A stretch of 25,569 nt of DNA from Acidobacteriaceae bacterium (GTDB taxonomy: Bacteria; Acidobacteriota; Terriglobia; Terriglobales; Acidobacteriaceae): positions 8,975 through 34,543 of the forward strand of contig PKXI01000420.1 in assembly GCA_003133425.1 (NCBI GenBank), given 5' to 3'. Position 1 is the stretch's first letter; every line of letters starts with the position of its first letter. The notes beneath the pieces were generated by a model. It was not told the origin of the DNA, made no database searches, and was given only the letters and a program-made list of their open reading frames with translations. This document shows, one piece after another, positions 15,953-24,399 of the stretch. Position numbers and translations under genes: made by a program.

Positions 15953-17402
15953 GCCTCTGATGCGCAGCGCCGCCTGGCGCATCTCGCTGTGGGCAACGCT
16001 TGCCTTTGCCTGCGGAACAATGGTGGTCTTTGTCTTTCTCCAAAGCTTTGTGGCCGGCGATATTCAACATCGCAGCGATGCCTGGCTTTCGGGCGAAGTA
16101 GAGGTGCTGGGCGACGTGGCCGAGCGGACACCCAAGAATGCCCTCTATGACGCCGTGGTGGGTGAAGTGGCGGAACTGGCGTCCAGAGAGGTGCCCAACA
16201 AGGAGGCATCAGAAGACGAACCGGACGATTCGGTGTTCTTTCTTCAATCGGGCAAGGATGGTTCTCTCCAACTGTGGGTAGGCGCCGGGACTGGCGACAG
16301 CCATTTGAGGGCGATCCGGGCCACCAGTATCCCTCCGGACCAGCCCACGGATGTGCGGGTCCCTGGATTCGCAGTCCCTTTTCGCGTAGCTTCGATCCAT
16401 ATTGCGGACGGCAGCCAGATCTTTCTTGGCTTGTCGGAGCGGGATGAACGGAGGGTGCTCTGGATCCTGCGCCTGCGCTTCCTGTTCCTGTGGCTGCTGA
16501 TTGTTTTGCTCGGATTCGGTATCGTATTCCTCACCACGCGGCGCATGTTGAGCCATGTTCGGGAGATTACCGAAGCCGCATCTCGAATCGGGCATTCCGA
16601 TCTCGATGCCAGGGTGCCGACAACCGAACGCAACGACGAGGTCAGCCACTTGGCCCTGACTCTCAATCGCATGCTCGACCGGATCGAGAGTTCCATGCAC
16701 CAGTTGCACACCATCACCGACTCGCTGGCACATGATTTGCGCAGTCCCCTCACGGCAATTCGCGGAAAGCTTGAAATGTCTTTGTCCACCGTCACGGACG
16801 GAGAGCAGGCCGAGCCGATTGTCTCTGCCATAGACGAACTGGATCGACTTACCGACTTTCTCAACAAGTCCCTGGATGTCGCCGAGGCCAAGGCAGATGC
16901 GCTTCGGCTGACACGCAGCGCTATCGATTTGAACGAAGTGCTCAGAATCATGACCGATCTCTACGAACCTTCCATGTCAGAGAGGGGTTTTGAGGTCAAG
17001 CTCCGCAGCCATGACCCGGTGATCATCTTCGCCGACGCTGCGCTTATTCATCGCATGGTTGCCAATCTCCTCGACAATGAGCTCAAGCACTTGCCGCCAC
17101 ACTGCACCCTCTCAATCGATTTGCGAGGCAAGGAAGACTCCGCATGGTTAGTTGTCGAAGACGATGGACCGGGATTCGATCCCGAAGTCCTGCTCCACCT
17201 GTTCGAGCGCAGGGTCAAAGGCCGGGACTCCAACGGGCACGGACTTGGTCTGGCATTCGTCGATGCTGTCGCGCGTGCCCACGGGGGAACCGTCACGGCT
17301 TCGAATCGCGAAGGCGGTGGAGCGCGCATCGCCGTTACTCTTCCGCTCGCTACAGAGCAGAGTTCTCACTCCCCAGCCCCCGCGATATCCGCTTCGAAGT
17401 GA
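15933..17402 (+). CDS. sensor histidine kinase
   Basis: Inner-membrane sensor kinase of 489 aa. It has a transmembrane helix (about 15-37), a periplasmic sensor region (about 40-170), a second helix (about 178-202), a HAMP linker, a HisKA domain with phosphoacceptor His267 in SLAHDLRSPLTAIRG, and an ATPase domain with N box NLLDNELKH, G1 box DDGPGFDP and G2 box GHGLGLAFV. The ATG at 15933 has GGAG six bases upstream and overlaps the regulator gene by 20 bp; a GTG at 15921 and an ATG at 15960 are alternatives. The periplasmic domain belongs to no family I recognise, so the stimulus cannot be named. Confidence 0.95.
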   Translation: MSSKTGKPLMRSAAWRISLWATLAFACGTMVVFVFLQSFVAGDIQHRSDAWLSGEVEVLGDVAERTPKNALYDAVVGEVAELASREVPNKEASEDEPDDSVFFLQSGKDGSLQLWVGAGTGDSHLRAIRATSIPPDQPTDVRVPGFAVPFRVASIHIADGSQIFLGLSERDERRVLWILRLRFLFLWLLIVLLGFGIVFLTTRRMLSHVREITEAASRIGHSDLDARVPTTERNDEVSHLALTLNRMLDRIESSMHQLHTITDSLAHDLRSPLTAIRGKLEMSLSTVTDGEQAEPIVSAIDELDRLTDFLNKSLDVAEAKADALRLTRSAIDLNEVLRIMTDLYEPSMSERGFEVKLRSHDPVIIFADAALIHRMVANLLDNELKHLPPHCTLSIDLRGKEDSAWLVVEDDGPGFDPEVLLHLFERRVKGRDSNGHGLGLAFVDAVARAHGGTVTASNREGGGARIAVTLPLATEQSSHSPAPAISASK

Positions 17403-17441
17403 CGCAACGGTGCGGACAGTGAAATCCCCAGAGGAGGGGCC

Positions 17442-17879
17442 ATGACAAATCAGGCAATAGCCCGCGGTTTGCTGGCTGCTCTTTGCTGTCTCCAAGGTCT
17501 GGCAACTTTGATCATCGATCTCAACCGCACCCATGCAACCAATCCTGAATGGCCGGGCCACGCGCGATTTCATCTTGTCTGGCAGACCGCAGCTTTTGCC
17601 TGGCTTGCGGTGATCGAAGTCCTGCTTGTTCTCGCCGGCGGTCCGCTACAGGATCAGCGATTCTATTTGGCTGCAATTCTTGTGGGCGTCCCAATGCTCG
17701 GCTTCTTCGCTGCTTTCATCACCCGCGGACTCTATAAAGGCACGCTTTCAGACCCAAACGGAATGCCGCAATTAAGAATCACTGTCAGCGGGTCAATTCT
17801 CAGTATCGATCTGAATCTGGTGGCTGAGATCTGCGGTCTGTTGGCGCTCGCAGCCATTGTCGCAATTTACAAGCACTGA
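17442..17879 (+). CDS. small four-helix membrane protein
   Basis: Hydrophobic protein of 145 aa with about four membrane helices (about 6-26, 46-67, 74-97 and 115-142). A distinctive segment HATNPEWPGHARFHLVWQ (about 31-48) lies between helices one and two; I recall this pattern from uncharacterised small membrane proteins (possibly DUF6640) but cannot confirm a family. GAGGAGG precedes the ATG. It follows the kinase gene by 39 bp on the same strand and may be co-transcribed with the two-component system, perhaps as an accessory to sensing. It converges with the sugar-kinase gene. Function unknown. Confidence 0.75.
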   Translation: MTNQAIARGLLAALCCLQGLATLIIDLNRTHATNPEWPGHARFHLVWQTAAFAWLAVIEVLLVLAGGPLQDQRFYLAAILVGVPMLGFFAAFITRGLYKGTLSDPNGMPQLRITVSGSILSIDLNLVAEICGLLALAAIVAIYKH

Positions 17880-17958
17880 AGCACCACTCTCGCCCGCTGA
17901 CGATGAGGGCCATCAAACTGTTCAATTGGATTGGGGCAGCAACCTGGCCGGGCTTAGC

Positions 17959-19050
17959 CTACGAAGCAAGCGTCTCAACCAGCCGATTCATGCTCTCTTC
18001 CTGCTGCTCGATTGACTGGATGAGTTTGAACTGCGTCCGGCAACGGTCAAGATTGTGCCCGTCGCGATGCACCTTGAAATATGTGTCGCCCGCCAGGTAG
18101 TCCGTGAGGAAGCGAATGCCGAGCTCGAACGTAATCAGTTTTCCCGAGAAGGCAAGCAGATCTTTCTCTGCTGGAGTCAGGAATCCGCCAGCCGAACTGA
18201 GATAACCGCGCACCAGTGCCTCGAACATGGGAAACTGCATGGTCACTTTAGAGAGATCCTGCTCGTCCTCCATCGCCGGGCTCGTCGTGGTGCGAACCAT
18301 GTCGCCGAAATCGTACGGCGCCAGCCCCGGCATCACGGTATCGAGGTCAATCACGCAAATGCCTTCGCCGGTAGTGTCATCCAACATGACGTTGTTGAAC
18401 TTGGTGTCGTTGTGGGTCACGCGTTCCGGCAGGTTCGCATCCAGCAACACACCAGTGATGGATTTATGCGCGAGTGCGAAGTCAATTTCGTGCTTTACCA
18501 GGATTGCGCGGCCCGCCACATCTGCTGCGACTGCATCCTCAAACGCCTTGAATCGTTTTGGCGCGTGGTGAAAGTCCGGAATGGTATCGTGCAGGCGCGG
18601 AGCCGGCAAGCTGGCCAGCAGTTCCTGGAATCTTCCAAATGCCCTGGCAGCCTGAAATGCCTGCCCGGTCGACTCGACGGCATCAAACGAACGCGCCTTC
18701 TGAATAAAGTAATAAGCGCGCCAGTGATTCCCTTCTGCATCCACATGCCAGGCTCTTCCATCGCGCGCTGGAATCAGCCTCAGTACGCGCCTTTGCCAGT
18801 CAGGTTCGTCCGCCACCCTGGTAGCAATATGCGCCGTGACCCGCTGGATGTTTTCCATCAAGGCAACAGGCTTCTTGAAGATGTTGTGATTGATTCTCTG
18901 CAGGATGTGGCATTGCGGCACGCCTCCCTCATTGAAGAAGACTTTGTAAGTGTCGTTGATGTGGCCGCTGCCGTAGGGTCTGGCCTCTAAAAACTCGCCG
19001 CCGATTTCGAACGCACGCGCCGCAGCGGCGACATTGCCTTCCTTGCTCAT
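17959..19050 (-). CDS. N-acetylhexosamine 1-kinase-like phosphotransferase
   Basis: Cytoplasmic kinase of the aminoglycoside-phosphotransferase fold, 363 aa, closest by pattern to NahK-type anomeric sugar kinases that make N-acetylhexosamine-1-phosphate. Signs are the YGSGHINDTY nucleotide loop (about 26-35), LQRINHNIFKKP, the catalytic HND in RVTHNDTKFNN (Asp215), the DLDT metal motif (Asp235/Asp237), and the C-terminal FELGIRFLTDYLAGDTYFKV with HNLDRCRTQFKLIQSIE typical of this group. I start at the ATG at 19050, overlapping the nucleotidyltransferase stop by 4 bp (ATGA); a TTG two codons earlier is weaker. The neighbouring nucleotidyltransferase would activate the sugar-1-phosphate product, as in galacto-N-biose/lacto-N-biose salvage. 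The exact hexose is not shown. Confidence 0.85.
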   Translation of the reverse strand: MSKEGNVAAAARAFEIGGEFLEARPYGSGHINDTYKVFFNEGGVPQCHILQRINHNIFKKPVALMENIQRVTAHIATRVADEPDWQRRVLRLIPARDGRAWHVDAEGNHWRAYYFIQKARSFDAVESTGQAFQAARAFGRFQELLASLPAPRLHDTIPDFHHAPKRFKAFEDAVAADVAGRAILVKHEIDFALAHKSITGVLLDANLPERVTHNDTKFNNVMLDDTTGEGICVIDLDTVMPGLAPYDFGDMVRTTTSPAMEDEQDLSKVTMQFPMFEALVRGYLSSAGGFLTPAEKDLLAFSGKLITFELGIRFLTDYLAGDTYFKVHRDGHNLDRCRTQFKLIQSIEQQEESMNRLVETLAS

Positions 19051-19955
19051 GACCAAAGTCTTTCAGGGTACTTGCCGGCGTGAACGAGGCTCTGGATGCT
19101 TTCAACAACGCTGGCATGGTCTTCGCGGTATGTCACGCCAAACCATGAGTCATTGCTGCGCAAAACCTTAACTTTCGCCTGCTTTGCCAAAAGCATCTCA
19201 TTCACAGTACTGGGAATGTAGCACTCCTTCTTGAGATCGGTCCCGTTCGCCTCGAGAAATTTCTTGAAGTGCTCTTCCAGTTTTCCAAATACCTGTGGAG
19301 TGAACCCGAACATGTTCATTGAGACCGGCTCGTCGCCCGTCAGCATCGTCACCTTGCCATCGCTGGCCGTATCTTTGGCATGATCGCCGTCGCGGGCAAT
19401 TGCTGTCAGTTCAACAACCTGTTCCAGGTACCCGTCGCCACCAACACGGCACACTCCGCGCGCCACGGTTCCGAACTCAGAGAGCGTATTGCGCAAAACA
19501 AATCCAACCATCGAGCAGTCCCCGTTGCCTGCCTGCAACTGGTCTGATATCACGCGGTAACTTTCCGCTCCATAGAAGTCGTCTGCATTGATCACCGCAA
19601 AAGGCTCGTGAATGACGTCGGCGGCCATGAGTATGGCCTGCGTGGTGCCCCACGGCTTGGTGCGCTCCGCCGGCACGTGAAACCCCGCAGGAATTTTGTC
19701 GAGTGCCTGAAAGACGTATTCAACGGCGATGCGCTTTTCAAAACGCGCTCCCACGACCTCCTTGAACGGCTGCTCAATGTCTTTGCGGATGATGAACACC
19801 AGCTTGCCGAACCCGGCCCGCATCGCGTCGTAGATCGAATAATCGATGATGGTTTCGCCACTGGGACCAACAGGCTCAATCTGCTTCAGTCCGCCGTAAC
19901 GGCTGCCCATGCCGGCTGCCATGACGAGCAATGTTGGGGTTGTTGCTGGTTTCAT
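19047..19955 (-). CDS. sugar-1-phosphate nucleotidyltransferase
   Basis: Cytoplasmic nucleotidyltransferase of 302 aa that would form an NDP-sugar from a sugar-1-phosphate. The N-terminal GAGMGSRYGGLK-like signature (residues 13-24, AAGMGSRYGGLK) binds NTP and phosphate, and INADDFYG (122-129) carries the metal-binding Asp. Overall it looks like a UTP-sugar-1-phosphate uridylyltransferase-type enzyme. The ATG is preceded by GAGAGAGGAACC. It is first in a two-gene unit with the NahK-like kinase. A 14-bp perfect palindrome lies about 56-69 bases upstream. Which nucleotide and sugar are used cannot be read from the sequence. Confidence 0.88.
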   Translation of the reverse strand: MKPATTPTLLVMAAGMGSRYGGLKQIEPVGPSGETIIDYSIYDAMRAGFGKLVFIIRKDIEQPFKEVVGARFEKRIAVEYVFQALDKIPAGFHVPAERTKPWGTTQAILMAADVIHEPFAVINADDFYGAESYRVISDQLQAGNGDCSMVGFVLRNTLSEFGTVARGVCRVGGDGYLEQVVELTAIARDGDHAKDTASDGKVTMLTGDEPVSMNMFGFTPQVFGKLEEHFKKFLEANGTDLKKECYIPSTVNEMLLAKQAKVKVLRSNDSWFGVTYREDHASVVESIQSLVHAGKYPERLWS

Positions 19956-20010
19956 GAACTCGGTTCCTCTCTCAGCGATGTCTCTATCGAATGGTAAAGC
20001 CCGAGGGGCA

Positions 20011-20024
20011 GGTTATGCATAACC
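20011..20024. promoter_or_regulatory. 14-bp perfect palindrome, candidate operator
   Basis: GGTTATGCATAACC reads the same on both strands and lies 56-69 bases upstream of the nucleotidyltransferase ATG, in a gap with no coding. Its size and position suit a repressor site of a dimeric sugar regulator. No regulator gene is adjacent. Confidence 0.4.
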
Positions 20025-20121
20025 CGAAAGTCTTACTCCGCCTGAAAACAGAGTGTCCCTGAGGATTCTGGTTCATCCGGGTATTCGGACCATCCTGGAA
20101 TTTGGGTTTCTGTGCAGGCTC

Positions 20122-20961
20122 TCAGGGAATGCGTGCGGCGAGTTTGGCGGCCTGGGCTGTCGCATCCTGGGGGCCACGCAGGTTTGCGTACCCCGCAATG
20201 GTTTTTCCCTTGCGAAAGATGCAGATGCCGTCCAGGTACTTCGCTGTTGCCTGAAATCCTTCGTCGCCCACTTTTACGGGGGTAGCCCCTTCGAATCGCT
20301 CCCTCAGACTCTTCAATACCGCCGCCGCGGCTTCCGGCGAGGCCTCCTGCACAATAAACGCCTGCCCCAGCTTGTACTTCTCAACATAGCCCTGCTTGAG
20401 TTCTCGCAGCCCCAGTACGCTTTCCGGGATCATCCGGGGAAAGGCGAGGTCTTCCTTCGCAAACCACTCCAGCACCGCCGGCGGAGTCTCCCGGCCTTCA
20501 ATCGATCCCAACATCCTGGCCACAAAGGCCTGCATCGTCGCCGTGTCGTCGCGGTCCGGGTTGGCCGCCACCTCCACCAGTTCCACGTAGTACTTTCCCT
20601 TGGCGAAGGTGGCGCTCTGTTTCTGCACCTGGCCACCCATCCCAATTTTTGCCACCGGCAGGCTGGGATCGAGGTTGGCCGCGAACATGCCGTAAGCCGA
20701 GTCGGCATCGCCCATCTCCGAGACGTCAATATCCAGCGTGTTCGCGCCCGACGCGCAGGTAATCCCCTGCATGCGCACGAAGCCGAAGCTCAGATAGCCT
20801 TCTGCGCCTCCGTCCTTATACTCAAAAAGATTGTCGGCCACGTATTGACGCTTTGCTCCGGAAGGTTCCCAGCCGGGCAAGAAATGGCAGTTCAAGTAAT
20901 CCTGCGCGCTGGCTGTCCCGGTGGCCAAAAGGACGGTCAGCGCCAATCCGGCAGCCCTCAT
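20122..20961 (-). CDS. exported DUF6599-like protein
   Basis: Secreted or periplasmic protein of 279 aa, of uncertain function. A signal peptide covers about residues 1-20 (MRAAGLALTVLLATGTASAQ). The mature part starts LNCHFLPGWEPSGAKRQY and continues with YGMFAANLDPSLPVAKIG, resembling proteins filed as DUF6599 that occur in acidobacteria; I name this from pattern memory. The ATG overlaps the stop of the aldo/keto reductase gene by 4 bp, so it is translationally coupled. A longer frame upstream exists but the signal peptide begins at this ATG. The coupling suggests it works with the exported reductase. Confidence 0.7.
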   Translation of the reverse strand: MRAAGLALTVLLATGTASAQDYLNCHFLPGWEPSGAKRQYVADNLFEYKDGGAEGYLSFGFVRMQGITCASGANTLDIDVSEMGDADSAYGMFAANLDPSLPVAKIGMGGQVQKQSATFAKGKYYVELVEVAANPDRDDTATMQAFVARMLGSIEGRETPPAVLEWFAKEDLAFPRMIPESVLGLRELKQGYVEKYKLGQAFIVQEASPEAAAAVLKSLRERFEGATPVKVGDEGFQATAKYLDGICIFRKGKTIAGYANLRGPQDATAQAAKLAARIP

Positions 20962-22142
20962 GTAAACAGCTCCTGGGCCCGCGCCACCCGGTCTGATACC
21001 TTCACCCCGTGTGGACATTCCACCGTGCACTCGGCACAGTCGCCGCAGCGGACGGCAGCGTGTTCAGCGGCCAGCTCCATAAATCTTTCCCGTCCCAATG
21101 CAAACTGCCCATACCCATCTGCATATGTAAGAAAACGAAGCACATCGGCCACAGGAAGGCCCTTTTGGCAGGCGCCATCGCACTTTCCGCACATGCGGCA
21201 ATAGACGGGCCGGATCATCTCCAGATGTGCCGCCAGAATCTTCTGGTCGCCGGCGGAGAGCGGGTTCCCCATCGCCTTCAGGTTTTCTTCCAACTGGTCG
21301 TTATCCGTCATACTGGGAATCGTGGTCGCCACATTCGGATTGTTGACTACCCATTTCAGCGCCGCCAGCATAGCGCCCGGTTGAGTCAGCTTCTGATATA
21401 TGGGATTGCCGGGCCCAACGCTGCGAATTCCGCCCGCCATCACCTTCATCGCCACCACCCCAATGCCCGCCTTGGCGGCCGTCGCAATCGCCTGATCCAT
21501 GGCAGCGTCCCCAGGGCCGGACATTGAAAAGTTATAGGCCGCCAGCACCACGTCGAAGACGCCCTTCTGCGCCATCCAGGGCAGCAGTTCCTTCTGACCG
21601 CTGTGCGTGCTTATGCCGGCAAAACGGATCTTGCCCTGCTGCTTGGCAAGCTGTTGCGCTTCAATCATGTCGTCGTGAACGTCGGCCGGGCTGTCCTTGC
21701 CATGCAGATACCAGATATCGATGTAATCCGTGTTCAGCTCGCGAAGGCTCTGTTCAAGATGCTGCTGCATCCCCGCCTTGTCTGGCGCGTGTGTCTTGGT
21801 CGAAAGCACAACCTGCTTCCGCTTCGTCCCCAGCGCCGCGCCCACCATGCGCTCATTGTTGCCGTGCGAATAGCCGCGCGCGGTGTCGAAGTAGTTGATT
21901 CCGGCGTCCGCGGCGCGCTCAATCACGCTGCCGTCCGACGTAATCATGCAGCCGAATCCGACCGTGGTCACCTTGAGCCCCGTCCGGCCGAGCACTTTGT
22001 AGTCGAGCTTGACCGGGGAGCTGGCAGTTTCCGCAGCGGCCGTCTCGGTTGGCTTCCAGAACCCAAGCTTCGAGCTTGCCCCTGCAACGGGCACCATCAA
22101 TCCAGCTGATAAAAAGTCGCGGCGAGACGTCTTGGGCGCCAT
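20958..22142 (-). CDS. Tat-exported aldo/keto reductase with C-terminal two-cluster ferredoxin-like domain
   Basis: A 394-aa fusion. The N-terminus has a Tat-type signal (SRRDFLSAG, Arg7-Arg8, then a hydrophobic stretch). The barrel (about 46-290) carries the aldo/keto reductase tetrad: D86 and Y91 in YFDTARGYSHG, K116 in LSTKTH and H147 in WYLHGKD. The C-terminus has two Cys clusters, CRMCGKCDGAC (315-325) and CGDCAECTVEC (366-376), each fitting a [4Fe-4S] site. Aldo/keto reductases with such tails exist, but with a Tat signal this one would fold with cofactors and act outside the cytoplasm. GGGAGG lies upstream of the ATG. It sits between a Tat-exported hydrolase and an exported DUF6599-like protein. 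Confidence 0.9.
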   Translation of the reverse strand: MAPKTSRRDFLSAGLMVPVAGASSKLGFWKPTETAAAETASSPVKLDYKVLGRTGLKVTTVGFGCMITSDGSVIERAADAGINYFDTARGYSHGNNERMVGAALGTKRKQVVLSTKTHAPDKAGMQQHLEQSLRELNTDYIDIWYLHGKDSPADVHDDMIEAQQLAKQQGKIRFAGISTHSGQKELLPWMAQKGVFDVVLAAYNFSMSGPGDAAMDQAIATAAKAGIGVVAMKVMAGGIRSVGPGNPIYQKLTQPGAMLAALKWVVNNPNVATTIPSMTDNDQLEENLKAMGNPLSAGDQKILAAHLEMIRPVYCRMCGKCDGACQKGLPVADVLRFLTYADGYGQFALGRERFMELAAEHAAVRCGDCAECTVECPHGVKVSDRVARAQELFT

Positions 22143-22231
22143 TCCACTACCTCCCTTTTCCAGAAAACGGTCCCATCATAAACCCTTCCCGTATCCCGTC
22201 AATAGGGTGCAGATCACACAGCCAGTGAGCA

Positions 22232-24121
22232 TCAAAAGTGGCTAGGCATTGGAGCAGGGCCCTTATACACGAGGCTGATCCCCCAATCTGCGTCCGAAGG
22301 AAAATCGGGCAATTGGACTTCCCCGATATTGTTCGATTTGGCGACGCCATCGGCCACATCTGACCAGGTTCCCAGGCGAGGATCGAACCACTGCGCGCGA
22401 TACAGGGCCATGGGCAACGCGCCCCGCACCAGGCTCCTGGGACAACCCTTTTCGAAGTAGGCGAGAAAGATGTTCTTATCCAGCGTGCGCGCGGCATACG
22501 CCCAGCCCTCGTATCCCTTCGAAATCTGTGTCGCATTCGGCACCACGAAGGCCGGATCCGGCTCCAGATCCTGATATCGCCTGCCCACTGAAAACGCGAA
22601 TGTCCGCAGGTGCTGCATTTGTGCTGCAGAATTCCACTTGAAGGCATCCCACATCTTTGTTGGAGCGCTTGGTTCGATATCCGCTCCCCAGATGCCCTCC
22701 GCCCCATAAACATGCCCGGCCAAACCTCCGGAGAGAAAATTGCCGTACATTGCCGAGCGTACGTACTGGTCGTCCTTCAACGACCCGCCAGACGCGCCGT
22801 ATTTATAGTTGACGTCGCGCGGATCGTCATATCCCGCGTAATACGGCTCCCCGTTCAGTGCCGGTTGCGGATGCGGGTCGCGGAAGATCTCAGTCATGTA
22901 CCAGTAGTATTCGTGCTCACGCTTGTTGCCCACCTGGTGCAGAGTGACCCAGGAGTCCTCGCCCCAGTTCACGAGCGTGGAGGGATTTGCATTCGCTGAC
23001 AAAAGCGTTCCAAAAGGCGGCGCCCCGTATTTCTGTTTAACGAGATTGATCGCCTTCGTAAAATCCGGAACCGTAATGCTTTCCTGGATGACGTCGAGGT
23101 GAATGGGACTCAGGACCGTGTTATTCGCCTGATACCTTGACCAGACATATTGAATAAAGCGCGAGTACGAATCCGGCCAGGAATAATATTTCTTCCAGAG
23201 CTCGCTTGCATCACGCCGCGAAACCTCGATGAATGCCACAAAGCCCTGCGAGTTCAGGTAATCGATCTTCCTGTCGATGTACTTGAAATACTCCGGATTG
23301 ATGCGATCGACGTCGGGAAAAACCTTCTCATAGCCCGGCACCTTGCCCGGAAACACAAATGGCCGGCCACCCTCGTTGTCCATGTTCTTGGCGCTCCCGG
23401 TACCGAACTCGACCCACGCCGAGCGGACAGTCGTCTTGTCCTGATCTCCAATCACAATGTGCCAGGGGAGTCCGTCCGTTTCCCAATTCGGAAACGCGGC
23501 AATGATGTTCACCCAATTGAACCCCTGCGCCTTGCGGTAGCGAACATAGTCCTTGAATCCTGCGTTCGGGCCAATCGGCCGCTCCACATTGTCGTCGTAC
23601 CATTTGAAGCGGTTGGTACCTGTAGCCCACCAAGTGTCCCCGATCGCAAAAAACGGAGTGCCGTCGGCTGTTTGCAACGCATGGTGATTTGGTGTCGTTT
23701 GCAGAAAGCCTCGGCGTAGCGGATTTTCCTGCTTCTCTGCCTCGGTCCATTCCCTGGCTGTAAATGAACCCGTTTTGCCTGCAAGGCCCGCATCGTGCGG
23801 TTCCGAGCCGCTTCGCCAATGCCAGAGGCCAGGCGCGGTCGCCGTCACACGAACCTTGAAGTTGTTGTCGCCGTCCCAGAATCCGTAAACGCGCTTGCTG
23901 AAACCGGGGCCAGTCAAATCAACCCAGACCGTCGCATCGGTGTAGGGATTCTGAAACTTCCCCTCTGAAATGAATGCCAACTCAAGCTTTTCCCAGGTAT
24001 GCACCTCTGCACTTGCAGATTCCGCCGCGCTGCCGAGCATTCCCTTGGGAGCAGCAGCCACTGCAACTGCGCCCGCACCTGCCTGCACAAATTCCCGCCG
24101 TGTCAGAAACGTCCTGCCCAC
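22232..24121 (-). CDS. exported DUF5060/DUF4038-type (apiosidase-like) glycoside hydrolase
   Basis: Predicted exported hydrolase of 629 aa. The Tat motif TRREFVQAGAG (Arg8-Arg9) leads a hydrophobic segment. An N-terminal beta-sandwich with YTDATVWVDLTGPGFSKRVYGFWDGD (cut here to its start and end features: YTDA...GFWDG) resembles DUF5060. The barrel begins with FAIGDTWWATG and resembles DUF4038/GH140-type enzymes, some of which remove apiose from pectic side chains. I chose the GTG at 24121 because GGAGG lies five bases upstream; a TTG at 24154 has no site. It heads a same-strand group with the reductase (89-bp gap). Substrate is inferred from family, and catalytic residues were not assigned. 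Confidence 0.75.
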   Translation of the reverse strand: MGRTFLTRREFVQAGAGAVAVAAAPKGMLGSAAESASAEVHTWEKLELAFISEGKFQNPYTDATVWVDLTGPGFSKRVYGFWDGDNNFKVRVTATAPGLWHWRSGSEPHDAGLAGKTGSFTAREWTEAEKQENPLRRGFLQTTPNHHALQTADGTPFFAIGDTWWATGTNRFKWYDDNVERPIGPNAGFKDYVRYRKAQGFNWVNIIAAFPNWETDGLPWHIVIGDQDKTTVRSAWVEFGTGSAKNMDNEGGRPFVFPGKVPGYEKVFPDVDRINPEYFKYIDRKIDYLNSQGFVAFIEVSRRDASELWKKYYSWPDSYSRFIQYVWSRYQANNTVLSPIHLDVIQESITVPDFTKAINLVKQKYGAPPFGTLLSANANPSTLVNWGEDSWVTLHQVGNKREHEYYWYMTEIFRDPHPQPALNGEPYYAGYDDPRDVNYKYGASGGSLKDDQYVRSAMYGNFLSGGLAGHVYGAEGIWGADIEPSAPTKMWDAFKWNSAAQMQHLRTFAFSVGRRYQDLEPDPAFVVPNATQISKGYEGWAYAARTLDKNIFLAYFEKGCPRSLVRGALPMALYRAQWFDPRLGTWSDVADGVAKSNNIGEVQLPDFPSDADWGISLVYKGPAPMPSHF

Positions 24122-24254
24122 ATCAGCCTCCAATTTTCTATCGTTATTTGGCAACTAGGATTATGCTTCACGCCACGCGCGCTTGAATAGGCCGTGGTAC
24201 ACCTTGGCAACTGCCGACTCGGCATTTGGGGTCGACGGAAGTTCCCGCACCTGC

Positions 24255-24370
24255 TAGAGCATTTTCGGAATACACGTAACCCTTTAAGAGCATCGAAAGG
24301 GGGCTTTTTCTTGAGGAAAAAGCCACTTAGCATAGTGCCTTCGGTTTACACCAATTCCGAAAATGCTATA
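24255..24370. repeat. 116-bp nested inverted repeat, MITE/REPIN-like
   Basis: Terminal arms of 17 bp, 24255-24271 (TAGAGCATTTTCGGAAT) and 24354-24370, match at 16 of 17 positions in inverted orientation. Inside are two further hairpins: CCCTTT/AAAGGG at 24280-24285 and 24296-24301, and GGCTTTTTC/GAAAAAGCC at 24302-24310 and 24316-24324. The whole element has no open frame and lies in the divergent gap between the apiosidase-like gene and the mannonate dehydratase gene. It could be a small non-autonomous mobile element, a repetitive extragenic palindrome or a structured RNA; no target-site duplication was identified. Confidence 0.55.
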
Positions 24371-24399
24371 GCCAAATTAAACTGACCCAGGGAGAAGAT

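Noticed and set aside
18055..18990. Plus-strand open frame of 311 codons.
   Set aside because: It is the antisense of the NahK-like kinase, which has clear catalytic motifs.
20053..21204. Long plus-strand open frame of 383 codons.
   Set aside because: It lies opposite the DUF6599-like and reductase genes, has no family character and a Cys/Arg/His-rich composition typical of the antisense of GC-rich coding sequence.
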